Source of the DNA: Purshia tridentata
Taxonomy: Eukaryota; Streptophyta; Magnoliopsida; Rosales; Rosaceae
Reading direction: 5' to 3'
NCBI GenBank assembly: GCA_003254885.1
Contig: QANT01007149.1
Span: forward strand, 1-64,000
Length of the DNA stretch: 64,000 nucleotides
The notes beneath the pieces are model-generated. The model had not been told where the DNA came from. It saw only the letters and a program-made list of their open reading frames with translations, and searched no databases. Every line of letters begins with the position of its first letter. Positions within the stretch are counted from its first letter, which is position 1. The translations under genes and the position numbers were made by a program. Positions 1 through 11,974 of this stretch are shown one piece after another.

Positions 1-1300
1 ATCATAGGCAACTTGTTTTATAAATTGTAAGACAAGACTTTACATTTACAACATAGGATATATTTTGAATATAATATCATATCATTGTTTCATCATAGGA
101 AGTGTGTAAGAAATGCTACCGCTAAGTGTTACTAATGGGTTGTGCAAACTACAGTAGTTCCAATCCTTCGAACTCAGATTTTGAAATGTTCAATAATAGG
201 TTGGATTTCTTGAATACCTAAGAACCCTAATTATTGCATTCTAGTGATCTCTTTTAAGATTTCTTGAATGAATAATGTTATTCACTTTCTCTACCGACCT
301 TCTTCTTTATTATTCTCATTCCACAATGTATTTTCATCCCTAACTCTTTCTTTCTTTCTTTCTTTACCTTTCTATCTCTTTCCCTTTGTCTCCTCCCTCC
401 ATTTCTCTGTCTGGATTCTCTCATCTCTTTATTTTGGCAGTTGCAAGTTGTTGGCTTCAAGATTGGTGGACGCGAGGCCGAGCAGGGGTGGGCCGAGTTG
501 GAGTTGGGTAGGGCGCGGCTGAGGCTGGGTGGGGCAAGGCGAGGAAAGGTGAGGATGGGCTTCCTAGGGAGGATCGAGGTAGGATTAGGCTGGACACAGA
601 AAGGCACAGCGAGGTAAGGTTGGGCTATGTGAGCCCAATCGGGGCAAGGCAAGGCTGGGAGGGGATGTGGCTGGGTGGGACGAGGCTTGGTTGGGCTCTT
701 TCTCAATAGGAAAGAAAGAGATGCCAGAGGGTTGATCTGCCAGTGATTATGGAGGAGCGAGGCAGAGTCTAGGTCAAGGCTGGGTTCTGGACTTAGGTGG
801 TTGGGTTGGGGTGTGTTGTCCTTTTTGGTAATTTATGTTTAGGGTGTGTAATGAGAGAAAATAAGGTGTGTAAATAACAGCTTTCTATAAATTTAAGAGA
901 TTTAAGTTAGAAATATCATTTTTTAAAATTTGAGAGAATTTTGTGAATATTGAAAGGTTTTTTTTTTAATCAATTTACCTATATAAACTTTGACTCGATG
1001 TGACAGCTTAATTTAAAAATAAAATCATTGTCAAACCTTTGTTTAACTTCTGTCCAATTATTTGTCAATTTGAGGGGTTTTTTGATCTTTCTCACAATAT
1101 AAATGAAAATATAAATGAAAAACCCATCAGCTCCACCCCAACCCCATTGCTTAATCCCCCATCCCCCTATCATCTATCCGGTAGACTCTCCTCCCAACAC
1201 TGGTGACACCTTCTTAAGCTCCGGCCGATTTTCCTTGCTTTTTAGTTTTCTCATGTGGGTGTTGTTGAATTCCAAGGATTTCATGAAAACAAACCAAGGA
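1..1300. other. Left-edge intergenic region
   Basis: I see no credible gene here. The reading frames in this stretch are low-complexity (Phe/Leu/Ser-rich one way, Pro/Arg-rich the other) and have no recognisable domain or splice structure. The region holds a T/C-rich stretch near 350-400, followed by a strongly G-rich tract listed separately, then ordinary AT-rich sequence. Confidence 0.6.
470..810 (+). repeat. G-rich, C-poor degenerate repeat tract
   Basis: About 340 bases of the plus strand are built from variations on short words such as GGCGAGGCTGGGT, GGTGGGGCAAGG and GGTTGGGCT. G runs are dense and C is scarce, in sharp contrast to the AT-rich surroundings. The period is not fixed, so this is a degenerate minisatellite or old transposon remnant. 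The frames through it encode only low-complexity peptide, which argues against coding. Confidence 0.6.
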
Positions 1301-1305
1301 AACCA

Positions 1306-1502
1306 AAATATATACAATGGACAAAGATTCACTACCTATTTGCCTATCTATCTCCCGATCATATCTTAATCTTGACCATTAAATAGAAAATGTAGAGAGA
1401 AAGAAAAAAGAACAGGTAAAAGAAAGCATGAGCAAGATTAAAAATATGATAGAGAAATAGGTAAACAAATGGTAGAGACTCTTGATCCATATACAATACC
1501 AA
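1306..1502. mobile_element. MITE-like inverted-repeat element
   Basis: The first ~75 bases (ATATATACAATGGACAAAGA and onward) are an imperfect reverse complement of the last ~75 bases (ending CTTGATCCATATACAATACC). Both arms carry ACCTATTT, ATCATAT and TTAATCTTG words in matching order. The arms flank a short purine-rich centre. There is no coding capacity. Size and hairpin form suggest a small non-autonomous DNA transposon. I could not settle a target-site duplication. Confidence 0.45.
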
Positions 1503-2204
1503 GATAGATTCCACACTAACTCCCCTTACTGGCAATCAACCAGACACTTGCGTTCCCCATTGTCGACCCTTCTGTATTGGTGCCAACAATTGCTGGCATT
1601 GGTCTGGATAATGAGAGTAGAGGAGGGAAAACGATATATGTGGTATCTGTAGATGGCATCCAATACCGACTGCGATAACGATATTTTTTTCAATATTTCT
1701 AAATTTTAGAATCTTTTTAGTTCACAAAAAGCCTTTTAAAAATTCTATTGAAATAGCATATGATATGACTTTAGGTTCAATGTTCCTTGTTTCCTGGTTG
1801 AAGGAAGATTGTTCATTATTGCGTTCCCTACCTTCAAAAAATAGAAATTAAAAACAAAAAAAAACAAAAAATGAAAGAAAACGAACAAAAAAAGCACAAA
1901 AACATCACAGCATAATATCCATCGTCTATATTCCAAATCTAACAATAGCTGAATAGCACACTTCTTTTTTGCACTCATCATATACAAATTGTTGAAGAAG
2001 ATTTCCAACATTTATATGGTAGGTGCACAAACAATTTCTCAAGTTTTGATCGACCAATCCAAGCCGTCAGATCCTCTTGATCTGTTTCAAACTTACAATC
2101 TTCTTCAACATACCGTGAAACCATACATCCATGATCGAAAAAAAGAGAATCCGAAAAAAAAAAATCAAAAAGACTTTTATGACCCCCTGACATGAGGAGC
2201 AACA

Positions 2205-2891
2205 TCATTCATCCGATCTCTGCAGCTCCATCATACGAGAAAAGTCCTCGAAGCAGACGAACCCGTCCCCGTTTTTATCCACCCCGTCTATCATGCGCCG
2301 GCAGTCCTCTAACGTGCACCGGTCGTCCCCTATTGCCGTGAACACGCTCAAAAGCTCCTCCGCCGATATTTTGCCGTCGTGATCCGTGTCGAAAACATCA
2401 AACGCCTCCCGGAGCTCCGAGTCGCCGGCCGGTACACAAGCCGGTCCGACCTGGCTCAACAGAACTTCAAGGCTTATGCAGCCGTCGCCTTCCCGGTCCA
2501 CCTCGCTCAGCATCAACGTCACCTCCTCCTGGCTCGGCGGGTCGGCTCCGAGCCGGCTCAGAAGAGCTGCGAGCTCTTTTCTAGACACCATTCCGTCGTT
2601 GTCCCTGTCTATGAGCTTAAACGCCTGCACCATCTCTAGGTTGATATCGGCTGAGAACTCTGACCAGTCACCCGATATTTCCGGCAAAACGCTGGTGGGG
2701 GTCCGGATACCACCGGCTCCGGCCCCTGTTCCGGACTTGTGGGTCGACGAAAGGGAGTCTGAGGACGAGGACGACGCCGTTCCGGACCCGAACGATGGTG
2801 GGTCGGAGCGGGAGACCGCGGATCGGTCCTTCTTGGACCGGAAGAGGCGTTTCGGGCTGAGGTTTTTGGGGTATATATTCATGAGCTTCAT
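2205..2891 (-). CDS. CML36: Calmodulin-like calcium-binding protein (CML35/36 type)
   Basis: This single-exon gene encodes 228 residues with a Ser/Gly-rich N-terminal extension (about residues 25-65) and four EF-hand loops beginning near residues 95, 132, 168 and 205. Loops 1 (DRDNDGMVSRKE) and 3 (DTDHDGKISAEE) have canonical Ca2+ ligands. Loop 2 ends in Val where the last Glu ligand should be. Loop 4 (DKNGDGFVCFED) has Cys at position 9 and Asp at position 12, so both are probably weaker. The N-terminus (MKLMNIYPKNLSPKRLFRSK) and layout match Arabidopsis CML35/CML36, which are Ca2+ sensors that relay signals to target proteins. The start is an ATG followed in frame by a second ATG three codons on; no other in-frame start gives the family N-terminus. 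Intronless structure is usual for CMLs. Confidence 0.93.
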   Translation of the reverse strand: MKLMNIYPKNLSPKRLFRSKKDRSAVSRSDPPSFGSGTASSSSSDSLSSTHKSGTGAGAGGIRTPTSVLPEISGDWSEFSADINLEMVQAFKLIDRDNDGMVSRKELAALLSRLGADPPSQEEVTLMLSEVDREGDGCISLEVLLSQVGPACVPAGDSELREAFDVFDTDHDGKISAEELLSVFTAIGDDRCTLEDCRRMIDGVDKNGDGFVCFEDFSRMMELQRSDE

Positions 2892-3117
2892 GGCGGAAAT
2901 GAAAACCCAGATGAGAAAAAAGTACGGAGAGAGAAATGGAGAAGGAGGAGGACGGAGAAGGTGATGGATGGGAAGGATAGAGGAAGGGGTGAGGGGTTAT
3001 ATGGTGGGAGTGAGGTAGAGCCATGGCAGCTTCCACGAAGCTTCCTAAGTCCAACCTTTCCATTCGGCAATTTATAATAAAGATAATTACGCAAATTCCA
3101 CAGTTTTTCATGATCAA

Positions 3118-4299
3118 TTAATTAATATCCAGTTAATTATTCTTTAATTTAATTGATTTGGAATAAAAAGTGGGCTTAATTTTGTGTGTGAGGTTTTAAT
3201 TTTAAAATTAGAAGGTGGGACCAACCCTTTTGGTGTGACTTTGGCGCTTGTTTGTTTGGTGGTGACTTTTTGTGTTTTTCGGTTTTCGTTTCTTTGTTTT
3301 TTGGTGAAACCGTAAAAGTGGGTTCTGCTTCTTTTGTACTCACCTCTTTGACCTTTCTATTTCTTTTCTAGCACATTAGCAATGTTACAGTAACACACAA
3401 AAACTTGGTAGTTCGGTTTACCCCAATACGTGGCAGTTATAAGAATTCTATGATTTACTTTGGATTCCTGATTGAGCGATATTTAGGTTCTTGAACTATT
3501 TATGTGGCAATTTAGGCTTCTCTGTAAGCCTGTAATTGGTTGATTAACTACATTTTTTTGATTGGTTTGACCTCTTCTTCTGCCATAATGATTTTATCTA
3601 ATGTGGCATGAATTTAATAGCTTTTTTTTTTTCTTAATTTTTAAATTTTTAATAATAAAAGTAATTGAATGTAATGAATTACTGCCGCTGATTTATGGTT
3701 TATTGTATTTAAAAAATAATAATTATAATAATTAGATAAGTTAAAAAATATACAAATCACCGTCTAGTTAGAAGCCTAGTGATATTTTTATTCTCAATAT
3801 TGTAAAAGGTTTTAAATTTGAATTCTACTGACCCACGATAAAAAAAAAACCATCTACAAATCTATTTTAAAATTGTACCATTCTACCTTGTCGAATGATC
3901 CAACTTGATATTTTTTTTTTCAACCATGCACTCTATAGGATAGTATACTTTATGGTGTATATATGTATTTTTGAGGTTAAAATTTATGGTTTAATATTGA
4001 TCCAAAATAAAATCTTTCAGATTTTTTGCTTGGTAGATAGTTGTCAATTAATCCATTACTTGTGTTTCGGATTTATAGTTGGATTCATTGTTATTGCCAC
4101 TCAATGAAATGGTTATAACTGTTAGTCAATTACGTATTGAAATTAACGGTTGTAGATCACAAAATTATTAAGGTTGATGTGATTCCTTATACAGATTTAT
4201 GTTGTTTTCAATATGCCACCAATAGATCAATGGCCTTGTCAATCGACTGGGCCACTACTTAAAAGTGGACCAGCTTGCATTTTCTTACTTCCCATAATA
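3118..4299. other. Intergenic, AT-rich
   Basis: This is the upstream side of the calmodulin-like gene and probably holds its promoter. Beyond T-rich and A-rich runs I see no gene, RNA or clear element. Confidence 0.6.
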
Positions 4300-4307
4300 A
4301 TAAAATA

Positions 4308-5473
4308 TAGGGGTGGGCATCTCATTTCGCAATACCATTCCATACCAATTTCATATCATTTTGTGTCAAGTTTCATACCGAAAAATAATACTAATCCTTC
4401 TACCATACCGAAACCATAGCGTACTGATCTTAAATAGTATAGGAATGGTTTCACTTTTTCAATACCGACCAATACCATACCATACCGAATATTAATTGAA
4501 TTTAAATTTAAATATTTTAATTAACATTTCTATATAAAAACTAAATAAAAATATAGTATGGAAACTTGGTATATACTATAATTCATAATTAATTAATAAT
4601 TAATAATTTTATATCATATCATAATATTATATATCCTAAAATATTTAAACCCTAATGCTAAACACTATACCCTAATTGGCTAACTGTATTATAGTATGGC
4701 AAGTTGGTATATATCATATAGTATACTATAATTTATAGTTAATTTATATCAATCTTAATATTATGATATGGTGTAATATTAGTAAATGGTATATACTCAT
4801 ACCCTATACCCTAAGGTTTAGGAAATTAAGTTATAGAATAAAACATATACTATAATATCTCATATCCCATACTAATTAAAACATATGTAATAAAATAAAA
4901 AACTCCAAACCCCAAAGTCCAAAGTCGAAATCAAACCTCAAAATATCCTAAACCCTAAATTTTAAAGTCCAAACCCCAAACCAAACCCCAAAATACCCTA
5001 AACCATTAACTTCAGAGTCCCAAACCTTAAACCAAACCATTTGGGCATTCTATTTTTGTGTTTTTCTGCAGCCTATTATGAATTTATTAGAATTTGGGCA
5101 TTCTATTTNATGAATTTATTAGAATTTGGGCATTCTATTTGTTAAGTTTGAATTAGAATTATATATGAAATTCCATTTTAGATGTTAAATGTTGTTTTGG
5201 GGTTTTGGCTAAAAAAAAAACAGGTGGTTAAATGTTGTTTTGATTGAAAAAACATGTTGAATGTTTTGGTTTTGGCAAAAAAATAAAAAACTGTTTAAAA
5301 GATTGACATCATGCCATACCATACCGTTTCATATTGAATTCGCAGAACATCGATATGATATGGATCTATTTTTAAAAATGTCCATACTATACCATATCAT
5401 ACTATTTAGAAATTGCTGGTATGGGATAGGTATGAGGTTCATACCGTTCCATATCATACCATGCTCACCCTTA
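4308..5473. mobile_element. Non-autonomous hAT-like transposon with TSD
   Basis: The element begins TAGGGGTGGGCAT and ends with the imperfect reverse complement ATGCTCACCCTTA. It is bounded by eight-base direct repeats ATAAAATA (4300-4307) and ATAAAATG (5474-5481), a 7/8 match. Eight-base target duplications and TAGGG-type ends are typical of hAT elements. The interior is very AT-rich, repeats ATACCATACCATACCG-type words near both ends in opposite orientation, and has no transposase frame. Part of its middle (about 4900-5050) is a CCCTAAA-like degenerate repeat. A single N at 5109 interrupts it. Confidence 0.7.
5078..5140. repeat. 31-bp direct repeat flanking a single N
   Basis: Bases 5078-5108 and 5110-5140 are identical, with only the N at 5109 between them. 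This looks like two overlapping contig ends laid side by side, so the second copy may not exist in the genome. Confidence 0.75.
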
Positions 5474-5481
5474 ATAAAATG

Positions 5482-8400
5482 GGTTAAGTTATTTGGATTA
5501 CCCTCCACTATTGTTGCCATGAAGAATTTAAACATTCATTTCAAAACTAATTGGCAAAAGGAGGAGTAGCCCAAATCCTTATAAACCATTAGCAAAGCCT
5601 TTACATATTCAATGTGGGATTTCTCTCAACAGAGTTGACTACTCTTGCACCATTTAACAATAGTTTACCGAAATGTTTGTGTTATTTTGATAGCTACCTA
5701 CCGAATTATTTTGTACATTTTAGTAACATATTACCAAATCAGTTTATAAGTTTTTACAAAAAATAATAAAATAGGAAAAGTTAATTCAAAATATATTAGG
5801 ATGGTCGACTTAAAATTAAAGGTGATCAGAATAGCATGTGCTTAATATAATACTATTTTGAAGGAACTCAGACTTCATATATTAATGCAACTTATAAGAT
5901 CATACCTTCCCACCCCCAACTTATAAGTCCCCACTACATACTTTTTTATTTTTTTGTTTTTAAATGCAACTTATAAGATCATACATTCATACTATGTGTG
6001 TGTTTTCGTTTAGATGAACTCTTATTAATGTAAGGTAGAATGAGTCTCATGTAAAAGAGATGCACTTTATGAATTCCTTTGCTATAGAAACCAATTATAA
6101 AAACTCATTATATGTATTAGACCTCCTCAACTACTTGCTCACACCTGAGAAATGGTTTCTCTGGCCTTCCATCAACACCAAGGCAGCGAAATAGTTGAAA
6201 CATCTTTGTCTTGGAGTTTTCAATAAAAACCATTCAACAAGCTTTCTCACTCCTTGAGTTGCAAAATTTCGTGCCCAAGAATGCCATGAAGTCCTCTAGC
6301 GGCTGCTAGATATATGTTCTTATTTTGTTCATCAAGTTAGCGAAGATGAATATAGGTGACATAATAGTTGTTCAGAAATGGGTCTCGAAGGCTTCAAAGG
6401 TAGCTTCTACCAATGCTTTGGTGTATTTGATTTTCTACTTGTTCAATAAGCATCAAAGGTTTCAACAATCTCTTAAAAAGTCTAATGGTCATTCTAATTG
6501 GATGTTGGAGAAAATTAAAGATGATTGTAAATCCATCATCGGCCATCATGGTTGTTTAGTCATTTTTGAGCTTGTTTGGTTTGAAGATACTCCTTCCATG
6601 GCGTGCGGATTAATCATTATTAGATTTTGATGATTGGAAATTATGTTTTTCTCTTACCCTTCTCCCGTTTGATTCACCCAAGAAAAAAAGATAAAGTAAA
6701 AATAAGGGAGATACGGGGTAAAGAAAAAAGTTCAAAGGAAAATTGTGGTGGATATTTAGAGACCATACTTAGGTGTACAAAGAATCACTCTTTTCTATGG
6801 TATAATTGCCTTTGATGTAATATCTTCATAGTTTTTAATAGTTGATATATTTTCAATTTGGGAGTTTCTTTGGAATTGGTATTATTTTTTATAAGTTTTT
6901 TTGTAGAGATAATTTAAATATTAATTTTAAAAGGTAAACGGTTTGAATCAACATTACAAAATGACAAGTTAAAATGAAAATATAGCTAGCATATCTCCTT
7001 CCTCTTCTATCTAGAAAGTGAGTGAAATGGAATAAATTCAAGAAAATGAATTGGATTTTACAGTATATATCAATTTGATTAAATGAGAAAGTTCTAGAAT
7101 TTGGAGCAAAATGGAAATGTAAGTGTGCGCACGCGGAAAGTGTGCGCACGCGGAAAGTGTGCGCACGCGGAATGAACACAAAGAAAGCAATGAAATCCTG
7201 CCGCACACAGACAGAGAAAAAGAGAACAAGTGAAAAACTTGATTATTGCTCACTTCACCCATGCGGGTTGCTTATCATATTCATTCATTACTCATTATAT
7301 AAGCTTTTTTGCTGAAATGCTGTGACAGCCCCAAACTCAGTGTTGGACCACCACACTTTACATTTACTATATATAGTGCCATATTTATTGAAATGTGAGA
7401 GAGAGAGAGAGCTGATGATGTTTGACTCTACACCATCCACTCCTTTTCCTTGTCTTGCAATTTTGATGATGATGATGGTGATGATATATCATCATATATG
7501 CTTTTGTAAATAATCAGTACAATACCTCTTCCAAGTTTCCAACCAACCACAGAAACTATGTCATTGGTTAGAGAAATGCTATCTACTTAGGATGTGATAA
7601 ATGCTAATCAAAAAGTAGAGTTACAATATTCAACGAATTTGTTTGAATATTGTATGATATATAACATAGTATTATTAATTTATTTAAATTATAATCAGTG
7701 TATAATTTTTAATTTCTAAAATTTTAAAAATACTCTTAAGATTGTACATGTACAACCAAAATAATTAATGGTAAAATTATATTTCACTAGTGGAAAGGTA
7801 TGAAAAATTGCTTATATGCATACAATGGGCATATGTATAGCAGAAATTTCCAATTTATTCATGGAATTTTGTTTACTGAATTCATTATAGTGTTTCTAAC
7901 TCTAAACCACATTTATTACTAAGATAACTGTAACATCAAGAGTAATTAATAATTTGAACTTTGAAATTTCAAATGAAGTGTCCCCATTATGATGTGTGGC
8001 CATGCGTCAAATTGGATCTAATTAGTCCACTCACTCCCTATCAAAAACAGAAAATAATAGTCCACCCTCTCTAGCAATGGAATCACAAAGGAATATATAG
8101 CATAATGCTTTATAATTTTATGAGAAAATTACAAAAATGATCCACTTATTGTTCGTTATGTCTCATTTTAGTCCATTTCAATTTTTTTTTAAATTCTATA
8201 CAATCCAGTAATTATCTCATTATTACTATAGAATAATTAAAAGAACATATTTCAGCATGTGCTACCTTATTTATAATCATAATTTGTAAGAACATCTACC
8301 ACCATATTGGCTTCCCCACATACATATTGTAGATGATGAATCGTACAAAGTAAGCAGAAGAATTGAATATTCAGACAAATTATGAAAATTTTCATGAAAT

Positions 8401-9120
8401 ATTATCTTCCAAAAATTTTAAGCAGATGAAAGAATTTATTTTTTTGTAGTAGTCAATAAAACCCTTTATGAAGTTTCATTGTTTAAGCTTGAATAATAGA
8501 CATTACTTCTAAATTATGTGTAGCAGCAACAATCAAGTTGCCTTGCGGATCTCTAATTACCACCCCAAAACTTTATTTTCCCACTCAACCCTTTTGTAAT
8601 TGTCCTTATGTAGCCGACTCATTGTATTTTAGTTGGTTATATATCAAATCCCCTACATCATATTCAATGGGTCAGACTAATGTCCAGTGCTTTCCACCTA
8701 GCCAAACTTTACAGCAATTAACAATTAAATTAGGGTCACACATGAAATGTATTTTGTGCATGATAAATAAATGTATATATATATATATATATGCAATATT
8801 TATCAAATTTAAGTTGTGTGGATAACAAAATATGCCATGTGACATCCATTGATTAGTGACCACCTTTATGAAGCTACTTTAGACTTACATGCAGAGCCCC
8901 ATATACTCACCATAGAGGCAGGAATCTACCTGCAAATGATTAACCCTGCATTCCATGAACTTCTTAATTAAACTAATTAATTAAGGTACAAAGATGTACA
9001 AGTCATCTAACTTGTTTGTTCCTGATGGGTCTAAAGTTTCATGCTATAAAGCACATTATGATACATGCATGTGAAACAAGAGAAAAACAAATTATTAGAG
9101 ACAAAGACAAGTGTAATAAA
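5482..9120. other. Long intergenic region with decayed fragments
   Basis: No gene with a recognisable domain is present. An open frame at 6325-6630 (plus, 101 residues) starts in mid-context, and the sequence before it is full of stops in the same frame. I take it as a remnant or chance frame and do not recognise it. The region also holds the GC-rich triple repeat at 7122, a short GA tract near 7388 and a TA tract near 8775. The rest is plain AT-rich sequence. Confidence 0.5.
7122..7172. repeat. Three exact 17-bp tandem repeats
   Basis: The unit AGTGTGCGCACGCGGAA is present three times in a row without mismatch. It contains the palindrome GTGCGCAC and a run of alternating purines and pyrimidines. 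It is a GC-rich island in AT-rich sequence. Confidence 0.85.
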
Positions 9121-9840
9121 GATAGTGATTGCAGATGGGTCCTAATCTTAGCTAGTTGGCATGTTGGCATGTCAAACTATCTGGCAAAACTACATTTCCC
9201 CAATTATATTATACTTCCATAGAGCTTAAAATCCACTTCACTATACCATTCATTTCAGGGTTCAGGAGTACAAAATGAAATATTGAATCATAAGCTTGAG
9301 AGAGAGAGAGAGCAAATCTTCTTTCATTCATTGAACCATATATGAATCACAATTGTGTACATTTTTGTATAAACCAACAAGTAATTTACAGAAGAAATTC
9401 AGTGCAACGTTAACATCATAACAGGTAGTCAACTTGAAATATGACCGATCGAAACTGTTTATAAATATGTAAGCAGAACTGTCCTCATTAACCATCCACA
9501 CAGCTATAATGCTTGAAAATGTTAAGTCTTCTTTCTTCACAACATTGAGTACAATCCCATTGTATGTATTCTTTCAGGCGGTAAAAGATGGGTTAAGATC
9601 TACTGTCTCCAAATTTGTTGCCCATCTCTGTCTCTCCCCATAAAATTTACTTCCACTTAACAGTCTCCAACTCTATGAATTATTTATTTAACAAAGAGGA
9701 CATGAAGAAGACAGCAGATTTGAAAACAGTAGATCTCAACTCAGAAAAGATCACCATCAGTCACCAGGATGCTAGAACCATTGACAGAACAGAACCCATA
9801 ATTTCCAAATGCGGCCTCTTATCAAATTTTGAGCAATCAT

Positions 9841-10114
9841 GATGCAGAAGCATAGGGGCCTCATCAAGATTCATAATAGCCCAAGAAAGGCCCAAATAAA
9901 GCTCTTACCAAAGTCAACTTGAGATAGGATTATTGTAATTTTTCTTTATATTTGAAGGAATCTTAGGGTATTTAAGTCAAGCTTTGTGATGAATTAGTTT
10001 AGTTTTTGATGATTAATAAAAGAAATACCGCAGCTATTATAGTCCTCAACAAAATTGCTTTGTCTCCTGGTCACTTTGAGTTGGTAGCTACGTTCGAAAT
10101 CTGATCACCATCGT
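9841..10114. mobile_element. Possible LTR fragment inside the SDP1 pseudogene
   Basis: This block interrupts the SDP1-like homology. It contains a TATTTAAG promoter-like word, an AATAAA-type signal and, at its end, ATCGTATCAGGGC. That end resembles the TGGTATCAGAGC primer-binding region next to plant LTRs, although part of the match is shared with SDP1 itself. I see no coding sequence. The evidence is weak. Confidence 0.3.
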
Positions 10115-10193
10115 ATCAGGGCTTTGATAATATTGAACTATTGCCTACCATCTGAAGCGTCAATGAGTTGGGATTAGTCAACAAACCTTTTGT

Positions 10194-10699
10194 TGATGCT
10201 AAAATTCTCGACCGGCTCAATTTTAACAATAATTAATTAATTAATCAACCAAAAACCTTTCTCTTGATAATTGTCTCACTTCCTAAGTTTTCGTCTTCAA
10301 TATTGTTGAAATCTTCCGGATGAGTGTACTTGCAAAGACACTCCGATACTTCAATGAGTAAAGATTTAATATATTTTCTAGTGTTCTTCCAGTATTTCCT
10401 CCTCTTCTGTATGGAGGTATGCTACCTTTTTATAGCAAAGCAGTTTTTTCCATTATCCTTCACCTTCGCGCTTTTTGTTTCCCTCCGCTTGTGTCTTTTC
10501 AATGCACTTGGACATGGGTGTTTTCTTTGAAGTACGTGGGTAGTTTTAATGGGGATAAATGGACTATTATTCCAATTAAAGAGTTTTATCGTTTGGGTTT
10601 TAGGGTTTTAATTTGTATTTTTGCCCTTTTGAGCTTTTTCCTCGGACTGGACTGGGCCTGCTGCTTTTTAGATTTGTGCCTAGATAATTTTAACGTCCA
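10194..10699. mobile_element. Putative solo LTR inside the SDP1 pseudogene
   Basis: About 505 bases starting TGTTGATGCTAAAATTCTCG and ending TTTTAACGTCCACA split two adjacent blocks of SDP1 homology. The TG...CA ends, size and lack of coding frame fit a solo long terminal repeat. I could not find a clear five-base target duplication, so the boundaries are approximate. Confidence 0.4.
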
Positions 10700-11206
10700 C
10701 AAGCTTCAATGTCCAAATTCTGGACAAAGTCAACACATTAAAGGGTCCAGGTAGCAGATTTTGTCCATGGATTTAAATCAACACTCACTCTCAGATTCAC
10801 TCTCACTTCCATTATGTATATAAGGAGGTGTTCTCTATTTACCTGAGCAACTGTGGCAGGCATAACAACAGTAAGGATATTGTCAGGATTACAAGAAGAA
10901 GATGAACTAAATGTTGAGAATTAGAGTTGAGCCTTGGAACTAGAGGAGAAATAAACAAAACTAGAAGATTGAAGACGTAAGAACACAAAAGTAGAGGGTG
11001 AGAGAAAAAGATTATGATACAAACTCAGGGATTAATGGGCTCAGAATTAGACTTTAGGCTTAAGACAAACCTAAATTAACCAATTTTATCTTTTAAGAAT
11101 TTAGGCTGGCTGGACATAGGCTTATTTACTAGAATTATTTCAGCATTTTAAAATGTCTTCAATTCTGTCAATTTTTTCATTAAAAATGTTGTACGTGACA
11201 TGAGTC

Positions 11207-11618
11207 ACAGGGATGGCAACGGGGCGAGGCGGGATTGGGTTTGCCAATACCATCCTTGCCCCGTTCGGTATACGGGGGTCCCTACCGGGTATGCAGGGCT
11301 CCATTTTTTTTTTGACCTTTTCTTATTAAAATAATACTAAATTAACACAAATATATAATATAATATAGATAAAATATACTAACATATACATATTATATTA
11401 AAACATTATTAAATTAAATTATAATATTATTAAATTCAAAAGAATAATAAGAATTTTAACATAAAATTAAAAGATAATTATAAAATTAATATTATTTAAG
11501 ATATTTATTAAATTAAATGAATATATCGGGTGGGGCGAGATAGGGAGTGGTATTGCCCCGCTTAATTAGGGCGGGGGTTCACAGGGTTTGATGGGGACAG
11601 GGGTCATTGCCATCCCTA
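11207..11618. mobile_element. Small hAT-like MITE with GC-rich ends
   Basis: The ends CAGGGATGGCAAC and TCATTGCCATCCCTA are inverted repeats. Next to them lie similar eight-base words CATGAGTC (11199-11206) and CATAAGTG (11619-11626), a 6/8 match. Both ends carry GGGGCGAGGCGGG-type G-rich sequence, while the centre is almost pure A/T. There is no open frame of note. This form is common for non-autonomous hAT elements in plants. The exact left boundary is uncertain by one base. Confidence 0.6.
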
Positions 11619-11974
11619 CATAAGTGGACTCATTTTTTACTCATGTACGTGAATACAAAAATTAATAAAAGTTGATACATTTTTTAAAATTAAAAACAAA
11701 AACATTAAAATTGGTTGCTAAAAGAAAAATAAAATAAAAATAAATTAAACAAAAAGTTACAGAAGGTTATGTAATGTTACGGAATTGGTGTGGGAATATA
11801 ACTTGAGCCGTCTGATTGATTGTGCCGCTAAGATCAAACGGAGCATTTAAATGAAATAAAACCCTCTATATTTCACACCCAGCTGCAATTCTGCCTCCAA
11901 CACCAAATCACCAAAATTCGACCATTCCCGCTCCGATAACACGACCCGAAACGAGAACGCCGGCGTGGACAAAA

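Larger units (their letters stand above)
9125..10880 (-). pseudogene. Truncated, interrupted copy of the SDP1 lipase 3' half
   Basis: Several blocks match the intact SDP1 gene and its 3' flank in the same order and orientation. Bases 9125-9460 match 20735-21150 (3' flank and end). About 9500-9600 matches 21385-21450, 9700-9840 matches 21447-21540, 10115-10193 matches 21567-21640, and 10700-10800 matches 21646-21778. A last piece at 10839-10875 matches the end of coding exon 2 near 22665-22702, including its splice junction. Unrelated DNA separates the blocks. The frame is broken throughout, and the catalytic patatin exon is absent. The copy lies about 11.5 kb from the functional gene, with the AIR carboxylase and CTNIP genes between them. 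Confidence 0.85.

Noticed and set aside
6325-6630. Open frame of 101 residues on the plus strand
   Set aside because: Stops crowd the same frame just upstream, no family is recognisable and no splice partners were found. It is probably a remnant.
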